From Salinicola acroporae (GTDB lineage: Bacteria; Pseudomonadota; Gammaproteobacteria; Pseudomonadales; Halomonadaceae), in assembly GCF_003206615.1 (NCBI RefSeq), contig NZ_PZJW01000006.1:62001-126000 (forward strand): a DNA stretch of 64,000 nucleotides, written 5' to 3'. A program made the position numbers and the translations under genes. Below the pieces are notes generated by a model. The model was given only the letters and a program-made list of their open reading frames with translations. It had not been told where the DNA came from and ran no database searches. Positions 1 to 8,872 of this stretch are shown one piece after another (within the stretch, counting starts at the first letter, position 1; the number at the start of each line of letters is the position of its first letter).

Positions 1-1
1 G

Positions 2-673
2 GAGGGGTGGTGGGCCCCCAATCTGCGTGGCGGTGGTGGCGACGACAATGGCGGGCGAGGGCTGCAGAACTGGAGCGCCGACGACATCGTCGCCTACCTC
101 GCCACCGGGCGTAACGATCATAGCGCGGTGACCGGCGAGATGACCTCGGTCGTCGCTAACAGCACGTTGCATCTGGGCGACGAGGACCTGCACGCGATGG
201 CGGCCTATCTCAAGTCCTTGCCGCGTGCAGCCGACGGTGACAAAAAGACCGGGAGCGAGACGACGCCGGAACAGACCGAGAAGATGCTTACCGCCGCCGA
301 TGTCGAGGGCAAGCCGGGAGCGCGGCTCTATCTGGATAACTGCAATGCTTGTCACTTCGCCAACGGTCAGGGCGCGCCCCAGGTCTTCCCCTCGCTGGTT
401 GACAACGAACTGGTCAACGCCGACGACCCCACCGGGCTCGTCCACGTCATTCTGGCCGGGGCGCGTCTGCCATCGACGCCCGGCAAGCCGGAAGCGCTGG
501 CAATGCCGGACTTCGGCTGGCGGCTCTCCGACGAGGAGGCTGCGCAGCTGGCGGCCTTCGTTCGCGGTGCCTGGGGCAACCACGGCGGCAAGGTGACCGC
601 CGACCAGGTCGCGGAGGTCCGCAAGGCGCTGCCGGAGGATCGCCAGAGCAGCAAGCCCGACTTCGTGGATTGA
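2..673 (+). CDS. Cytochrome c, C-terminal part (probable haem subunit of a membrane-bound dehydrogenase)
   Basis: The frame is open to the left edge, so only the last ~223 residues are visible. A CxxCH haem motif (CNACH) is encoded at bases 341-355, followed by a typical distal Met context (MPDF) before the C-terminal helix. The stretch before it, rich in NWSADDIVAYL and AAYLKSLP-type helices, looks like the end of the preceding haem domain. This matches the last module of the multi-haem cytochrome subunits that accept electrons from periplasmic alcohol, aldehyde or sugar dehydrogenases. The dehydrogenase itself would lie to the left and cannot be seen. A strong terminator follows directly. 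Confidence 0.8.
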   Translation, partial: EGWWAPNLRGGGGDDNGGRGLQNWSADDIVAYLATGRNDHSAVTGEMTSVVANSTLHLGDEDLHAMAAYLKSLPRAADGDKKTGSETTPEQTEKMLTAADVEGKPGARLYLDNCNACHFANGQGAPQVFPSLVDNELVNADDPTGLVHVILAGARLPSTPGKPEALAMPDFGWRLSDEEAAQLAAFVRGAWGNHGGKVTADQVAEVRKALPEDRQSSKPDFVD

Positions 674-695
674 AGCGTCGCCGCCAGGTCGACCG

Positions 696-730
696 AACCG
701 CCTCGCTGGCGTCGCCAGCGAGGCGGTTTT
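696..730 (+). terminator. Intrinsic terminator after the cytochrome gene
   Basis: A perfect 15-bp stem (696-710 with 714-728) with a 3-base loop ends in TTTT. It lies 23 bases after the cytochrome stop and isolates it from rpe. Confidence 0.85.
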
Positions 731-808
731 GCGTCCGGCCCGCCAAACGTCGAGGCACGTGCGCTAGAATGGGCGACAGAAGCCAGCCAGCACAAGGATT
801 CCCCGCTC

Positions 809-1495
809 ATGCGCGATTTCAAGATTGCCCCCTCGATTCTTTCCGCCAACTTCGCCTGCCTGGGGCAGGAGGTTGACGACGTGCTGGCGTCGGGGGCCGA
901 CATCATTCATTTCGACGTGATGGACAACCACTATGTGCCCAACCTGACGATGGGGCCGATGGTATGCGAGGCGTTGCGCAAGCACGGCATCACCGCGCCA
1001 ATCGACTGCCATCTGATGGTCAAGCCGGTGGATCGGCTGATCGGCGACTTCATCGACGCCGGTGCCAGCTACGTGACGTTCCACCCCGAGGCTTCCGAGC
1101 ATATCGACCGCTCGCTGCAGCTCATCCGCAGCCACGGCTGCAAGGCGGGACTGGTGTTCAATCCGGCCACGCCGCTCTCCTACCTGGACTACGTGATGGA
1201 CAAGGTCGACATGATCCTGATCATGAGCGTCAACCCCGGCTTCGGCGGCCAGTCCTTCATCCCTGCCGCGCTGGACAAGCTCAGGGAGGCGCGTCGGCGT
1301 ATCGACGCCAGCGGATTGCCGATCCGGCTGGAGGTCGATGGTGGCGTGGGGCCGGACAACATTGCCGAGATCGCCGGTGCGGGGGCCGATACCTTCGTTT
1401 CCGGCTCGGCAATCTTCAAGGCCCGTAGCCTCGACGATGCCCACCGCTACGACGGCGTGATCGGCAGTATGCGCTCGGCGCTGGCCGGGCTCTGA
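809..1495 (+). CDS. rpe: Ribulose-phosphate 3-epimerase
   Basis: Interconverts D-ribulose 5-phosphate and D-xylulose 5-phosphate in the cytosolic pentose phosphate pathway. The 228 residues are the full family length. The metal and catalytic residues of the TIM barrel are in place: H34 and D36 (HFDVMD), H68 (CHLMVK) and D177 (EVDGG), plus the phosphate-binding segments NPGFGGQ and VSGSAIF. A possible -10 (TAGAAT, 765-770) precedes it, and an AAGGA ribosome site lies just upstream of the ATG. In many relatives rpe stands next to gph and trpE; here they are separated by about 9 kb of other genes. Confidence 0.97.
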   Translation: MRDFKIAPSILSANFACLGQEVDDVLASGADIIHFDVMDNHYVPNLTMGPMVCEALRKHGITAPIDCHLMVKPVDRLIGDFIDAGASYVTFHPEASEHIDRSLQLIRSHGCKAGLVFNPATPLSYLDYVMDKVDMILIMSVNPGFGGQSFIPAALDKLREARRRIDASGLPIRLEVDGGVGPDNIAEIAGAGADTFVSGSAIFKARSLDDAHRYDGVIGSMRSALAGL

Positions 1496-1501
1496 TCGCC
1501 A

Positions 1502-1840
1502 GTGTCGATGCCAGCCGACCCGGCAACGGGCGCGCAGTCACGGCAGTGGTATCTCTATCTCGTCGAGATGGCCAACGGTTCGCTCTATACCGGCATCACC
1601 ACCGATATCGAGCGGCGTTTTGCCCAGCACGTCAGTGGCAAAGGCGCACGCGCCCTGCGCGGCAAGGGGCCGCTGACCCTGCGGCACGCCCAGGCGGTCG
1701 GCAGTCACGGTGACGCGCTCAGACTCGAGGCCGCGATCAAGCGACTCAGCGCGGCCGGCAAACGTCGCTGGCTCGAGCGTCAGGCGCTGTCATCATCTTG
1801 TCATCGAAACGTCATCTCCGCGGATCCGCCCACGCCGTAG
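1502..1840 (+). CDS. GIY-YIG nuclease-fold protein (YhbQ/UPF0213 type)
   Basis: A small single-domain protein with the GIY-YIG core: YLYLVE, then LYTGIT about ten residues on, an ERR arginine on the next helix, and a C-terminal LEAAIKRLS segment usual for the YhbQ group. Family members bind or nick DNA, but their cellular role is poorly defined. The start is either GTG at 1502 (112 residues) or ATG at 1508 (110 residues), only a few bases after the rpe stop, so it is probably co-transcribed with rpe. Confidence 0.85.
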   Translation: MSMPADPATGAQSRQWYLYLVEMANGSLYTGITTDIERRFAQHVSGKGARALRGKGPLTLRHAQAVGSHGDALRLEAAIKRLSAAGKRRWLERQALSSSCHRNVISADPPTP

Positions 1841-1881
1841 AATCCGAGACACTAACCGGCGACTCAGGGAATGTCTCGATC

Positions 1882-2628
1882 ATGAAAGTGGTGGCCCTGC
1901 ATAATTTCAAAGGCGGCGTCGGGAAGAGCTCGGCCGCCGTCAATCTGGCTCGGGAAGCCAATCGCGACGGTCTGCCGGTTCTGTTGTGGGACCTCGATGC
2001 GCAGGGGGCCGCCACCTGGATACTCGGCGGGGAAAACGGCATGAGCCGCAAGGTTGGCAAGCTGCTGGCGGGGAAATCTCCGCTGGGCGAGCAGGTCCAG
2101 CACACGCCGTGGGAGCGCTTCGACCTGTTGCCAGCGGATATTCGACTGCGTGATCTCGACCGCCTGCTCGATGACAACGCCGATGGCGGCAAGCACCTCA
2201 AGCGACTGATTGCGCCGTTCAGCGAGGAGTATGCGCTGATGGTGCTGGACTGCCCGCCGGGACTTTCCACATTGGCCGAACAACTGGTCCGTGCCGCCGA
2301 TCGTATTCTGGTGCCGACCATTCCCAGCCCGCTGTCGGTCCAGGCCTTCTCGCGCATGGTCGATCATCTCGACCTCAAGAAGCGCCAGCGCCAGCGGCTC
2401 ACGCCGTTCTTCAATCTGGTCGACCGACGTCGGACGCTGCACCGCGAATGGCTCGAGGCACCGCCGGCCGCCATCGGAACGCCGATGCAAACCTGGATTC
2501 CCTACGCCAGCGACGTCGAGCGCATGAGCCTGGAGTGCAGTCCGCTGGCCGACCTGGCGCCTCGCAGTCGTGCCACCCACGCCTACCGTCGGCTATGGCG
2601 GGAACTCAAGGCAGGGCTGGAGGATTAA
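1882..2628 (+). CDS. ParA/MinD-like P-loop ATPase
   Basis: A 248-residue deviant Walker A ATPase (KGGVGKS at residues 10-16, DLDAQ at 37-41, and a switch-like LDCPPG). The ATG at 1882 is chosen because the ParA fold begins directly there (MKVVALHNFKGG); the frame is open further upstream but without homology-like sequence. There is no ParB partner or centromere-like repeat next to it, so it is not an obvious partition system. It precedes the VRR-NUC nuclease and helicase genes on the same strand with a 76-base gap. It may belong with them, but its function is unknown. Confidence 0.9.
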   Translation: MKVVALHNFKGGVGKSSAAVNLAREANRDGLPVLLWDLDAQGAATWILGGENGMSRKVGKLLAGKSPLGEQVQHTPWERFDLLPADIRLRDLDRLLDDNADGGKHLKRLIAPFSEEYALMVLDCPPGLSTLAEQLVRAADRILVPTIPSPLSVQAFSRMVDHLDLKKRQRQRLTPFFNLVDRRRTLHREWLEAPPAAIGTPMQTWIPYASDVERMSLECSPLADLAPRSRATHAYRRLWRELKAGLED

Positions 2629-2661
2629 TCGGTTGCAAGACTTCGAACGGCAGTGACAGGT

Positions 2662-2677
2662 CTGTATACTTAGCCAG
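2662..2677 (+). promoter_or_regulatory. LexA-like box upstream of the VRR-NUC nuclease
   Basis: The sequence CTGTATACTTAGCCAG matches 12 of 16 positions of the gammaproteobacterial SOS box (CTGT-N8-ACAG with an AT-rich centre). It lies about 30 bases upstream of a DNA-repair nuclease gene and overlaps a TATACT that could serve as -10. Only the right half is degenerate (CCAG for ACAG). Confidence 0.45.
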
Positions 2678-2704
2678 TGTTTTGAGTCCGACACTGGGGA
2701 CGCC

Positions 2705-4450
2705 ATGGCGCTGCCGACGCTCGAGGATCCGCTCTACTATCTCGCCAATTTTCGCCGCGTGCTCGACTGGCTGACGTCGCGTTACGCCGACGTGCTGAGT
2801 GTCGACGAAGCTGCTTTCATCGATGATTTCGAACGCCTGCCCCAGCCTTCCCAGGCGCTGCTGGTCAGGATGATCATGCGTCGGGGCGTCGATTTTCGTG
2901 CCAGCCGCCTCGACTATGTCGAGATCGGCGATACGCGTGCGGCGGCCGGGCCGCTGATCGCGGCCGGCTGGATCGAGGAGGGGGCGCCGCTGTCGCCGGA
3001 GGCGCTGTTCGCGCTGACGACCCGGCCGGAGATCGCTGCGCACCTGGGCGGCTGGCTGGCGACACTCGGTGTCTCCCGGAGCGCCGCCAAGGGGGCGTGG
3101 CTGGCGGTGCTGCAGTCGGCGTCTCCCGAACCTCGCCCCCTGGCCGAGTGGGCCCCCAAGCTCGAGGACCGTCACTACCGGCTGGGCGTCGACGCGATGT
3201 GCGAGCGTTTTCGGCTGATGTTCTTCGGCAATCTGCGTCAGCAGTGGTCGGAGTTCGTGCTGGCGGAGCTCGGCGTCTACCGTTTCGAGACCGTCGAACT
3301 GGAGGCAACCTCGCGGGCGTTTTCCCGACGCCAGGAACTGGAGGCCTATCATCACCTGCACCGCTGCCGGGAACGCTTCGAGGCCGATGAGGCGATGGCG
3401 TCGCTGCTGGCCGATATTCCACGCGAGCCGTTTACCAATGAGTGGCTGGAGCGGCGCCGGGGGCGGTTGATCTACAAGCTGGCCTACCGCCTCGAGCGCC
3501 AGGGTGAGCTCGACCAGGCGCTGAGTCTCTACCGGGAAAGTTCGGCACCGGAGGCGCGGCTTCGCCAGGTTCGAGTGCTGGAGGTACAGCAGGCGACGTC
3601 AGAGGCGCTGGCGCTGGCGGAACGGGCGGCAGCCAATCCCGTCAGCGCGGCGGAGCATCAAGCGCTGGAACGCGTGCTGCCCCGGCTTCGTCGCAAGCTC
3701 GGTCAGGCGCCGGGTCGCCGGCCGGAAGCGGCAAAGCCGCCCCGTCTGGACCTGGTACTGCCCCGCGCCTCCAGCGTCGAGCGAGCGGTGGCCCAGCATC
3801 TCTGCCGTGACGAGGCGCCGGTCTGCTACGTGGAGAACGCGCTCGTCAATGGCCTGTTCGGGCTGCTCTGCTGGGAAGCGATCTTCGCGCCACTGCCCGG
3901 CGCCTTCTTTCATCCGTTTCACTCAGGGCCGGTGGATCTGTTCGAGGCGGACTTCCAGGCGCGCCGGCGCGACCGGTTCGACAACTGCCTGGCAGCGCTC
4001 GAGACGGGCGACCACGCCGCGATCATCCGTCGACGCTACCGGGAGAAGTGGGGGACCCAGTCACCCTTCGTGTTCTGGGAGGCGCTCGACGAGCACCTGC
4101 TGGAGCTGGCCCTCCAGTGCATCCCGGTGCGCCACCTGCGGCTCTGGTTCGAGCGGCTGCTCGGCGACGTCCGTGCCAACCGCGCCGGGATGCCGGATCT
4201 GATCCAGTTCTGGCCGCAGGGCGGTGATCCCTCCCAGGCGACGCAGGACGCCACCGCGCCGGCTTATCGCATGATCGAAGTGAAAGGCCCTGGCGATCGC
4301 CTGCAGGACAACCAGAAGCGCTGGCTGGAGTTCTGCGCCCGACACGACATGCCGGTCAGTGTCTGCTATGTCACCTGGGACCCCGAGGACGATATCGAGG
4401 CGCCAGGCCTTCCCGGTCCCGATACGGCCGTTGCCGGGAGCGACTCTTGA
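2705..4450 (+). CDS. FAN1-like structure-specific nuclease (VRR-NUC domain)
   Basis: A 581-residue protein of bacterial FAN1 architecture. It has an N-terminal winged-helix/SAP-like region (about residues 1-110), a TPR-like alpha-helical middle, and a C-terminal VRR-NUC domain of the PD-(D/E)XK superfamily. The catalytic residues are visible: P497-D498 (GMPDLI) and E525-V526-K527 (MIEVKGPGD), followed by the family's DNQKRWL helix. FAN1 enzymes cut 5' flaps and branched DNA and act in interstrand crosslink repair; activity here is inferred from the family. The gene overlaps the helicase gene by 4 bases, which argues for coupled translation and a joint task. Confidence 0.93.
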   Translation: MALPTLEDPLYYLANFRRVLDWLTSRYADVLSVDEAAFIDDFERLPQPSQALLVRMIMRRGVDFRASRLDYVEIGDTRAAAGPLIAAGWIEEGAPLSPEALFALTTRPEIAAHLGGWLATLGVSRSAAKGAWLAVLQSASPEPRPLAEWAPKLEDRHYRLGVDAMCERFRLMFFGNLRQQWSEFVLAELGVYRFETVELEATSRAFSRRQELEAYHHLHRCRERFEADEAMASLLADIPREPFTNEWLERRRGRLIYKLAYRLERQGELDQALSLYRESSAPEARLRQVRVLEVQQATSEALALAERAAANPVSAAEHQALERVLPRLRRKLGQAPGRRPEAAKPPRLDLVLPRASSVERAVAQHLCRDEAPVCYVENALVNGLFGLLCWEAIFAPLPGAFFHPFHSGPVDLFEADFQARRRDRFDNCLAALETGDHAAIIRRRYREKWGTQSPFVFWEALDEHLLELALQCIPVRHLRLWFERLLGDVRANRAGMPDLIQFWPQGGDPSQATQDATAPAYRMIEVKGPGDRLQDNQKRWLEFCARHDMPVSVCYVTWDPEDDIEAPGLPGPDTAVAGSDS

Positions 4451-6765
4451 GCTATCGGATCGCCGTTCGGGCGCTGTGCGAGTTCGCGGCCAAGCGAGGC
4501 GACCTCGATCTGCGCTTCACGCCGTCGCCCTCGGCACAGGAGGGGATCGCCGGCCATCAGCTCGTCGCGGAGCGCCGCGGGGAGCGATACGAGCGCGAGA
4601 TTGCCTTGGCCGGTAGCTATCATCATCTCGAGGTGCGCGGGCGTGCCGATGGCTACGACCCCGACGCCAATCGGCTGGAGGAGATCAAGACCCATCGCGG
4701 CGATCTCGCTCGCCAGCCGGCCAATCAGCGTGCGCTGCACTGGGCTCAGGCCAGGGCCTATGGACACCTGCTGTGCGCCGAGCGCGGGCTGGACCAACTC
4801 ACGGTGACGCTGGTCTATTTCGACATCGTCAGCCAGCGCGAGACGGTCCTGAGCGAACCGTGCTCCGCCGGGGCCCTGCGGGCCGAGTTCGAGACCCTCT
4901 GTCAGGCTTTTCTGGCCTGGGCGCAGCAGGAGCTGGCGCACCGCCGCCGCCGGGACGACGCCCTGAAGTCGCTCCGCTTTCCTCATGCCGATTTCCGCGA
5001 GGGCCAGCGGCCGTTGGCCGAATCCGTCTACAAGGCCATTCACACCGGCCGCTGGCTGATGCTGCAGGCGCCCACCGGCATCGGCAAGACGCTGGGGACA
5101 CTGTTTCCGCTGCTCAAGGCGATGCCTGGCGAGCCACTGGACAAGGTCTTCTTCCTGACGGCGCGCAATACCGGGCAGCGACTCGCCCTCGACGCCTTGC
5201 ATACGCTGGGCGCGGGCCATCGTCGCCACGGCGCAGCCGAGTCGCGTGTCCCCGTGCCCGACGAGACCGGGGTCCTGCCCCTGCGGGTGCTGACGCTGAC
5301 GGCCCGCGACAAGAGCTGTGAGCACCCCGACAAGGCGTGTCACGGAGATTCCTGCCCTCTGGCCGCCGGTTTCTACGATCGCCTGCCCGCGGCCCGCGCG
5401 GCGGCGGTCGAACGCGGCTGGCTCGATCGTGCCGGCCTGCGGGACACGGCACTCGCCCACGACATTTGCCCCTATTACCTCGGCCAGGAGATGGCGCGCT
5501 GGGCCGATGTCGTCGTCGGCGACGTCAACTACTGGTTCGATTTTCACGCCATGCTCTACGCCTTGAGCCAGCAGCAGCAGTGGCGGGTCGGCGTGCTCGT
5601 CGACGAGGCTCACAACCTGGTGGAACGCGGGCGCGGCATGTACAGCGCGACGCTGGACCACGGCGCTTTCCGACGCCTGAAGCCGACGTTGCCGGCGCCA
5701 CTCAAGCGGCCGTTCTCGCGGGTGGCCGCCCTCTGGCAGGCGCTGGCGGACGAGAGCGAAGCGGACTATCGGGTCATCGAGACGCTGCCCGGCAAGCTGA
5801 TCGGGGCGTTGCAGCAAGTGGTCTCGCAGGTCGTCGAGTATCAGAGCGAGCAGCCGATCGCGCTCGACGGCGAACTGCAGCGATTCGCCTTCGACGCCCA
5901 GCACTTCTGCCGGGTCGCCGATGTCTTCGGCGAGCATTCGATCTGTGACGTGACCCGCCAGGCGCCCCGCGGGCGCCAGCGCCGGGCAGGGGCGCAGGTG
6001 ACGTTGCGCAACGTGGTGCCGGCACCGTTTTTGGCGCCGCGATTTGCCGCGGCGCATGGCGGCACCCTGTTCTCTGCCACGCTGACCCCGGAAGCCTACT
6101 ATCGCGATCTGCTCGGCGTGGCACCGGATACACCTTGGCTATCGCTGGATTCGCCGTTCCACGACTCGCAGCTGGCGGTACACGTTGCCGCATCGCTGTC
6201 GACGCGCTATGCCGATCGTGAGGCCTCGCTCACTCCGCTGGCGGATCGTATCGCCGCCCAGTTCCGTCAACGGCGCGGCAACTACCTGGCATTCTTCTCG
6301 AGCTTCGCCTATCTCGAGCGGGTCGCCGATCGCGTGGCCGAGCGCCATCCCGACTTGCCGCTCTGGCGACAGGCCGCGCGGATGAATGACGCCGATCGCG
6401 AGGCGTTTCTGGCACGCTTCGAGAGCGGCGGCGTGGGGATAGGGTTCGCGGTACTCGGCGGGATCTTCGGCGAAGGCATCGATCTCCCCGGCGATCGCCT
6501 GATCGGCGCCTTCGTCGCGACGCTGGGATTGCCCCAGGTCAACCCCGTCAACGAGCAGATGCGCGCCAGGCTGCAGGCGCTCTACGGTCGTGGCTACGAT
6601 TACGCCTATTTTTTCCCGGGCATGCAGAAAGTGGTGCAAGCCGCCGGACGCGTGATTCGCTCGCCGCAGGACGAGGGTGTGATCCACCTGCTGGACGACC
6701 GCTTCGCCCGGCGCGAGTCCCGGGCGTTGCTGCCGGACTGGTGGCCAACCGCCAGTCTCGACTAA
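4447..6765 (+). CDS. RecB/Cas4-like nuclease fused to an Fe-S (XPD/DinG family) DNA helicase
   Basis: A 772-residue protein starting at TTG, which overlaps the upstream stop codon. Residues 30-110 carry a PD-(D/E)XK nuclease pattern of RecB/Cas4 type: H37, D68 (GRADGY), E79-I80-K81 and Q101-x3-Y105. Residue 170 onward is a superfamily 2 helicase: Walker A APTGIGKT (208-215), four cysteines fitting the XPD 4Fe-4S cluster (C291, C298, C303, C341), a DEAH box (386-389) and a C-terminal motif VI region (QAAGRVIRS). The helicase call is firm. The nuclease call rests on motif spacing only. With the VRR-NUC gene it would give two nucleases and one helicase. Confidence 0.9.
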   Translation: MSYRIAVRALCEFAAKRGDLDLRFTPSPSAQEGIAGHQLVAERRGERYEREIALAGSYHHLEVRGRADGYDPDANRLEEIKTHRGDLARQPANQRALHWAQARAYGHLLCAERGLDQLTVTLVYFDIVSQRETVLSEPCSAGALRAEFETLCQAFLAWAQQELAHRRRRDDALKSLRFPHADFREGQRPLAESVYKAIHTGRWLMLQAPTGIGKTLGTLFPLLKAMPGEPLDKVFFLTARNTGQRLALDALHTLGAGHRRHGAAESRVPVPDETGVLPLRVLTLTARDKSCEHPDKACHGDSCPLAAGFYDRLPAARAAAVERGWLDRAGLRDTALAHDICPYYLGQEMARWADVVVGDVNYWFDFHAMLYALSQQQQWRVGVLVDEAHNLVERGRGMYSATLDHGAFRRLKPTLPAPLKRPFSRVAALWQALADESEADYRVIETLPGKLIGALQQVVSQVVEYQSEQPIALDGELQRFAFDAQHFCRVADVFGEHSICDVTRQAPRGRQRRAGAQVTLRNVVPAPFLAPRFAAAHGGTLFSATLTPEAYYRDLLGVAPDTPWLSLDSPFHDSQLAVHVAASLSTRYADREASLTPLADRIAAQFRQRRGNYLAFFSSFAYLERVADRVAERHPDLPLWRQAARMNDADREAFLARFESGGVGIGFAVLGGIFGEGIDLPGDRLIGAFVATLGLPQVNPVNEQMRARLQALYGRGYDYAYFFPGMQKVVQAAGRVIRSPQDEGVIHLLDDRFARRESRALLPDWWPTASLD

Positions 6766-7196
6766 TCGTCGGAGCGAGCGGGCTGCACCGCGGTACACTT
6801 GACTTCGACCAGTAGCCCGGGAAGGGCCAGGTCGACGACACCGATGACGGTCCAGGCACAGGTGCCCTTGGGGAATACGGTGTCCTTCACCTTGCGAAAG
6901 GTTTCCAGGTGGCGATGCAAGTCCACGTGATAGGTCGTCATATCGACGACGTCATCGAACGTACAACCGCCCGCGGCAAGGGCACTGCGCAGATTTTCCC
7001 AACAGGCTTGAAACTGCGCTTCGGGGTCCGATATCACCTCCAGCGCCGGCGTTCGCCCGACTTGCCCCGCGCAGTAAAGCATGCGACCGACGCGTATGGC
7101 CGGCGCGTAGCCCGCCCGCTCTGCCAATCGCTCCATGCCCGGCGGGATGATGATCTCCCGGTCGGCGGTCGATTCGACTTCAGGCATCTCGGTCAT
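6762..7196 (-). CDS. RidA/YjgF family protein
   Basis: A 144-residue Rid protein, a trimeric cytosolic enzyme family that hydrolyses reactive enamine/imine intermediates. Typical elements are YCAGQVG near residue 45, the QACWENLRSALAAGG helix, and the C-terminal CTAV strand. The Arg that most RidA enzymes use before xVE/CTA is not obvious here (PGLLVEVKCTAV), so it may belong to a Rid1-7 subgroup with other chemistry. It starts inside the end of the dihydroxyacetone kinase gene (17-base overlap), so the two are co-expressed. Its end touches the tail of the helicase gene on the other strand. Confidence 0.88.
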   Translation of the reverse strand: MTEMPEVESTADREIIIPPGMERLAERAGYAPAIRVGRMLYCAGQVGRTPALEVISDPEAQFQACWENLRSALAAGGCTFDDVVDMTTYHVDLHRHLETFRKVKDTVFPKGTCAWTVIGVVDLALPGLLVEVKCTAVQPARSDD

Positions 7197-8838
7197 GGGT
7201 CAACGCCTCGAACACTCTCGCCACGGCTTCGGCGCCGGGGTCGACGATGCCCCTGAGCGCGCTCTCCGGCACATAGGCGGAGCGACCGGCGTTGGCGCGA
7301 ACGAGCTGGGCGGTAGCCTGGGCGCCATCGCGAGCGGCCTGGGCTGCCTGGGACAGCGTCTCCCCCCGCTGCAGCGATTCGATGGCGGGCACCAGGGCGT
7401 CGAGCATGGTGCGATCGCCGGGCCTGGCGCCGCCGTAGGCCTGCATCTTCTCGACACCGGCGGCCAGTGCCTTCTGAAGGTCGCCGCGCTGGTCCAGCGA
7501 AGCCGCCGCTGCAGTGAACAGGATCGACAGCAGGACGCCGCTGGAACCACCCATGTCGCGCGAAAGGAGCTGGCCGATGCCGGCGAACATCAATGGCAGG
7601 GCTTCGGTGTTGAGCCGCCGGGCCGATAGCGCCTTGGCGATCGACTCGGTGCCGCTCTCCATGCTGGCGCCGGCGTCGCCGTCGCCGCTCTTGGCATCCA
7701 GCGCATCGAGTTCCGCGCGTGATTGGCGCAGGGTCGCGATGACTCGCTCCAGAAGGGCGGAAGTGGCGGGATCCTGCGGGGCATCGTCGGCCAGCGCCTC
7801 ATGATCCTGGCGGGTATCCGGCGAAAAGCGGGCGGGAACCCGGGCGGCGTGCAGCCCTGGCCAGGCCGGCGCCGTCGTCGGAGCCGTCAGTGCCTCCACC
7901 ACCTCGTCGTCGGCCGGCAGCAGCGTGAGCGAGAAGCCGTGCATGTCCAGCGAGGTCATCAGCGGTGCCGGGCCGATCAGATGGGCTATCTGATCGACGC
8001 CCAGTTGGTTGAACAGGCTGGCGGCGAGCACCCCCATCTCCTGGATGGAGCAGCTCCCCAGGTCGTTTAGCATCGCGATCCAGGGGCCGGACAACTGGCG
8101 CTCGGACAGTGCGTCACGCAGCGGCTCGAGTACCAGTTGCATCGCCTCGTCGGCGCTGTGCGGGTCGACCTCCCGCGTGCCGGTCTCGTTATGAATGCCC
8201 AGGCCCAGCTCCGGCGAGCGTTCGGCCGCCGCCTGGCCCGGCTGGGCCGCGGCGCTCAGCGCCATGCCCAGCGACCCCATGCGCTGGCACAGCGCTTCGG
8301 CCCGTTCGCGGATCACGTCCAGCGGCAGTTCCCGGCTCGCCAGATAACCGCTCAGCTTGTGCACCAGCACGGTACCGGCGATGCCTCGAGGCTGGGGGGC
8401 GTCCTCGATGGCGACATCGTCGGCGACGATGACCATGGCGACGTCCAGCCCCTCGCCCCGGGCCCGCTCGGCGGCGAGACCGAAGTTGAGGCGGTCGCCG
8501 GTGTAGTTCTTGACCACCAGCAGGCAGCCGGCCGCGCCGCAAACTTCGCGAATGGCCGCGAGTACCGCCTCGACGCTGGGCGAGGCGAACAGGCTGCCGG
8601 AGATCGCGCCGGTCAACATGCCTTCGCCGATATAACCGGCGTGTGCCGGCTCGTGACCGGCACCACCACCGGACAGTATCGCCACCTGGCGTTGGCCCTG
8701 ATCCGCCTTGTCCCAATCGCGCCGAATCAGGATCCGCAGGCCGCTTTCCGGCTCGGCGACCCGCACTGGGGCGGTCGCCGCCATCGCCCGTAGAATCTCG
8801 TCGACGACCGCGCCCGGGGCGTTATAGAAACGATCCAT
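7180..8838 (-). CDS. ATP-dependent dihydroxyacetone kinase (DhaK-DhaL fusion)
   Basis: A 552-residue protein with an N-terminal DhaK domain (ILSGGGAGHEPAHAGYIGEGM, KNYTGDRLNFG, and GIHNETG, which holds the His that binds dihydroxyacetone covalently). The C-terminal DhaL-type ATP-binding domain begins around residue 350 (LDALDAKSGDGDAGASM, GGSSGVL, GDRTMLDAL). This is the one-chain, ATP-using form, not the PTS form, and it makes dihydroxyacetone phosphate. A GGAGAG ribosome site precedes the ATG at 8838. It lies between ndh and ridA on the same strand. Dihydroxyacetone is also linked to the glycerol metabolism encoded at the right end of the window. Confidence 0.93.
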   Translation of the reverse strand: MDRFYNAPGAVVDEILRAMAATAPVRVAEPESGLRILIRRDWDKADQGQRQVAILSGGGAGHEPAHAGYIGEGMLTGAISGSLFASPSVEAVLAAIREVCGAAGCLLVVKNYTGDRLNFGLAAERARGEGLDVAMVIVADDVAIEDAPQPRGIAGTVLVHKLSGYLASRELPLDVIRERAEALCQRMGSLGMALSAAAQPGQAAAERSPELGLGIHNETGTREVDPHSADEAMQLVLEPLRDALSERQLSGPWIAMLNDLGSCSIQEMGVLAASLFNQLGVDQIAHLIGPAPLMTSLDMHGFSLTLLPADDEVVEALTAPTTAPAWPGLHAARVPARFSPDTRQDHEALADDAPQDPATSALLERVIATLRQSRAELDALDAKSGDGDAGASMESGTESIAKALSARRLNTEALPLMFAGIGQLLSRDMGGSSGVLLSILFTAAAASLDQRGDLQKALAAGVEKMQAYGGARPGDRTMLDALVPAIESLQRGETLSQAAQAARDGAQATAQLVRANAGRSAYVPESALRGIVDPGAEAVARVFEALTHDRDA

Positions 8839-8872
8839 GATCTCTCTCCGCTGACGTTTCGGGGTCGATGCC

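Noticed and set aside
1882-2628. ParA as part of a plasmid or chromosomal partition system
   Set aside because: No parB or parS-like repeats lie near it, and chromosomal housekeeping genes surround it.
4366-6057. Open frame of 563 codons on the minus strand
   Set aside because: Antisense to the nuclease-helicase genes, whose motifs are unambiguous; the composition is that of a shadow frame.
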